From contig WREM01000036.1 of NCBI GenBank assembly GCA_009779335.1, positions 1-8,368 on the forward strand: 8,368 bases of DNA, written 5' to 3'. The translations under genes and the position numbers were made by a program. Source of the DNA: Streptococcaceae bacterium. GTDB taxonomy: Bacteria > Bacillota > Bacilli > Lactobacillales > Streptococcaceae. Of this stretch, positions 7,155 to 8,368 are shown piece after piece (positions within the stretch are counted from its first letter, which is position 1; the number at the start of each line of letters is the position of its first letter). Under the pieces are notes generated by a model. The model was not told the origin of the DNA, did no database searches, and saw nothing but the letters and a program-made list of their open reading frames with translations.

Positions 7155-8024
7155 ATGACTTTTAAAATAATCACAGATTCGACAGCAGATTTATCAAAAG
7201 AATTTATTGAGGCAAATAATATTACAGTCCTTGGGATGACAATTACTGTTGGAGAAGCCGTTTATCAAACCATAGGTGATCAAGCAATTACCAACGATAC
7301 CCTCTTATCAGAAATGAATAAGGGACAAAAGGCAACGACTTCTCAAATTAATTCTGGTCAATTTCAGGAAGCTTTTCAATCATTGATTACTGATGATTCA
7401 GAGCTGGTATATCTAGGCTTCTCTTCGGGACTGTCAGGGACACTTCAATCGGCAATCATTGCTCGTGATATGATTTTAGAAGAAAATGCTAATGCTAAAA
7501 TTTACTTGGTAGATACATTAGCTGCGGCTTCAGGGGAAGGGTTATTAGTTGAAGAAGCTGTCAAATATAGTCAGTCAGGAAAATCAGCAAAAGAAACTAC
7601 AGAGTATATTGAAACATTGTCAAAAAAACTTAATAGTCTATTTATGGTTGATGATTTGAATCACTTGGCAAAAGGTGGACGTATTCCTAAAGCTGTAGCC
7701 GTAGTTGGAACAATGGCTAATATTAAACCACTGATGGATGTTGACACAGAAGGTAAACTTCGATCCAATGCCAAAGTCCGTGGAAGTAAAAAAGCTCTCA
7801 AAGCACTTATGGATCGAACTTTAGAAGAAAGAGACAGCAATTATTCAAGAATCATTCTGTCCTATTCTGGTTCAGACCAAACCGTTAATGAAGTAAAAAA
7901 AGAATTGCTTGACAAAGAATCAAATTTGGATATTTCTATTCGTCCCTTAAGCCCCACTATTGTCAGTCATACGGGAAGTGGGACCTTTGCAATATTCTCT
8001 ATTGCAAAGGGAAATCGTAAATAA
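7155..8024 (+). CDS. DegV family fatty-acid-binding protein (FakB-like)
   Basis: This is a 289-residue DegV-fold protein. Characterised members (FakB) hold a fatty acid while the partner kinase FakA phosphorylates it, feeding exogenous or recycled acyl chains into phospholipid synthesis. DegV signatures are present: IITDSTADLS (5-14), TTSQINSGQF (61-70), LGFSSGLSGTLQSA (87-100), LVDTLAAASGEGLLV (118-132), HLAKGGRIPK (170-179), NIKPLMDVD (189-197), and SHTGSGTFAI (271-280), which corresponds to the usual HTGPG. Length is normal. The ribosome site AGAGG (7142-7146) overlaps the rlmB stop codon, so the gene is likely co-transcribed and perhaps translationally coupled. Streptococcaceae usually carry several DegV paralogues with different acyl preferences, so the ligand and number cannot be assigned. 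The last codons contain an 11-bp inverted repeat. Confidence 0.92.
   Translation: MTFKIITDSTADLSKEFIEANNITVLGMTITVGEAVYQTIGDQAITNDTLLSEMNKGQKATTSQINSGQFQEAFQSLITDDSELVYLGFSSGLSGTLQSAIIARDMILEENANAKIYLVDTLAAASGEGLLVEEAVKYSQSGKSAKETTEYIETLSKKLNSLFMVDDLNHLAKGGRIPKAVAVVGTMANIKPLMDVDTEGKLRSNAKVRGSKKALKALMDRTLEERDSNYSRIILSYSGSDQTVNEVKKELLDKESNLDISIRPLSPTIVSHTGSGTFAIFSIAKGNRK
7984..8010. repeat. 11-bp inverted repeat at the 3' end of degV
   Basis: CCTTTGCAATA (7984-7994) and TATTGCAAAGG (8000-8010) are perfect reverse complements around the loop TTCTC. They lie inside the coding region, 11 bases before the stop codon. The RNA stem would have four G-C pairs. There is no T run after it, so it is a stable mRNA hairpin more than a classical terminator. 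Confidence 0.75.
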
Positions 8025-8030
8025 ATAAGG

Positions 8031-8068
8031 ATAAAATCACAATAGAATTCACATTATTGTGATTTTAT
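8031..8068. repeat. 14-bp inverted repeat centred on the ftsA -35
   Basis: ATAAAATCACAATA (8031-8044) and TATTGTGATTTTAT (8055-8068) are perfect reverse complements separated by GAATTCACAT. The arms hold only two G-C pairs and no T run follows, so termination after degV would be weak. The symmetry axis falls on the -35 element of the ftsA promoter, which makes an operator possible. It could serve both uses. Confidence 0.7.
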
Positions 8069-8076
8069 GATACAAT
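8048..8076 (+). promoter_or_regulatory. ftsA promoter
   Basis: TTCACA (8048-8053, five of six) and TACAAT (8071-8076, five of six) are separated by 17 bases, with TG at 8068-8069 forming an extended -10. Transcription should begin near 8083 and produce a leader of about 73 bases. The -35 lies in the centre of a 38-base dyad, and repeats of TGTAAA follow in the leader. Confidence 0.7.
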
Positions 8077-8086
8077 AAAAAATAAC

Positions 8087-8121
8087 TGTAAATATGTAAA
8101 TTTACAATAAAATTATGTAAA
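8087..8121. repeat. TGTAAA repeats with a 12-bp palindrome in the ftsA leader
   Basis: TGTAAA occurs at 8087-8092, 8095-8100 and 8116-8121, with its complement TTTACA at 8101-8106. The second and its complement make the perfect palindrome TGTAAATTTACA (8095-8106). The cluster lies just downstream of the predicted ftsA start site. It could be a binding site for a dimeric regulator, though such AT-rich words also arise by chance. Confidence 0.5.
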
Positions 8122-8155
8122 CTACAAGCTAGATACAAGAAAGGAGTCGCTTTTA

Positions 8156-8368
8156 ATGGCTAGAAGTGGACTTTATACCGGTGTAGATATAGGAACTGAT
8201 TCAATCAAAGTGTTGGTCGCAGAATATATCTCAAATGAAATGAATATCATTGGAGTAGGTAATGCTAAATCTGATGGATTGAAAAATGGGATTATTGTTG
8301 ATATTGAAAAAGTTGCTGTTTCTTTACGTCAAGCTGTAAACATAGCTGAAGAACGTGCTGGAATCAGA
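8156..8368 (+). CDS. ftsA: Cell division protein FtsA, N-terminal part
   Basis: The first 71 codons of an actin-family division protein are present and the gene runs off the right edge still open. FtsA tethers FtsZ to the membrane and helps recruit the division machinery. The start MARSGLYTGVDIGTDSIKVL contains the phosphate-1 motif (VDIGTDSIKVLVAE, 10-23) that binds ATP in actin-like proteins, with conserved D11 and G13. The next segment, VGNAKSDGLKNGIIVDIEK (34-52), matches the FtsA pattern of a Gly-rich loop followed by IxDIE before a helix. AAGGAG at 8141-8146, 9 bases before the ATG, supports the start. In this group ftsZ usually follows, outside the window. The membrane-binding C-terminal helix is not visible here. 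Confidence 0.93.
   Translation, partial: MARSGLYTGVDIGTDSIKVLVAEYISNEMNIIGVGNAKSDGLKNGIIVDIEKVAVSLRQAVNIAEERAGIR

Noticed and set aside
8031..8068. Calling the degV-ftsA dyad a plain intrinsic terminator
   Set aside because: The stem is very AT-rich and not followed by a T run, and its centre coincides with a strong -35. I listed it as a repeat with an undecided role.
1..8368. Mobile elements, CRISPR arrays, tRNA or rRNA genes
   Set aside because: No transposase or integrase pattern, no regularly spaced repeats and no cloverleaf-like segment were seen. The window is filled by housekeeping genes.

Overview
The window looks like chromosomal core DNA from a low-GC Gram-positive of the Streptococcaceae, most likely Lactococcus or a close relative. 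The evidence is AT-rich sequence, strong AGGAGG-type ribosome sites, a short (1041-residue) DnaE of the Firmicute type whose PHP domain has lost its metal ligands in the way I recall for streptococcal DnaE, and the genes pyrH, frr, rlmB, degV and ftsA in one direction. The genus call rests on remembered protein similarity, not on a search.

Layout. Positions 12-1529 hold two tightly spaced plus-strand envelope genes: a YdcF/DUF218 membrane-anchored protein and a membrane-anchored polysaccharide deacetylase. A hairpin at 1536-1570 separates them from a convergent small two-helix membrane protein gene (DUF2929/YjzD-like, minus strand, 1563-1745). Its promoter and the dnaE promoter are superimposed on the same TATA bases near 1803-1810. 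dnaE (1858-4983, GTG start) is followed by pyrH (5051-5767), which has its own extended -10 promoter, and by frr (5785-6342), which ends in an AT-rich hairpin with a T run. rlmB (6415-7143) and degV (7155-8024) form the next pair. rlmB has no Shine-Dalgarno sequence, and a TGATATAAT box ends 7 bases before its ATG, which suggests a leaderless or nearly leaderless mRNA. A 131-base gap with a 14-bp inverted repeat, a good promoter and an AT palindrome leads into ftsA (8156 onward), which runs off the right edge.

Functionally the window joins cell-wall and envelope maintenance (YdcF, deacetylase), replication (DnaE), pyrimidine nucleotide supply (PyrH), ribosome recycling and rRNA modification (Frr, RlmB), fatty-acid binding (DegV/FakB-like) and division (FtsA). 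The coding content is ordinary housekeeping. I saw no mobile element, CRISPR array, RNA gene or undescribed multi-gene system. The items worth checking are regulatory: the leaderless candidate, the overlapping opposed promoters, and the symmetrical DNA in front of ftsA. No gene-free stretch exceeds 300 bases; the longest is 8025-8155.
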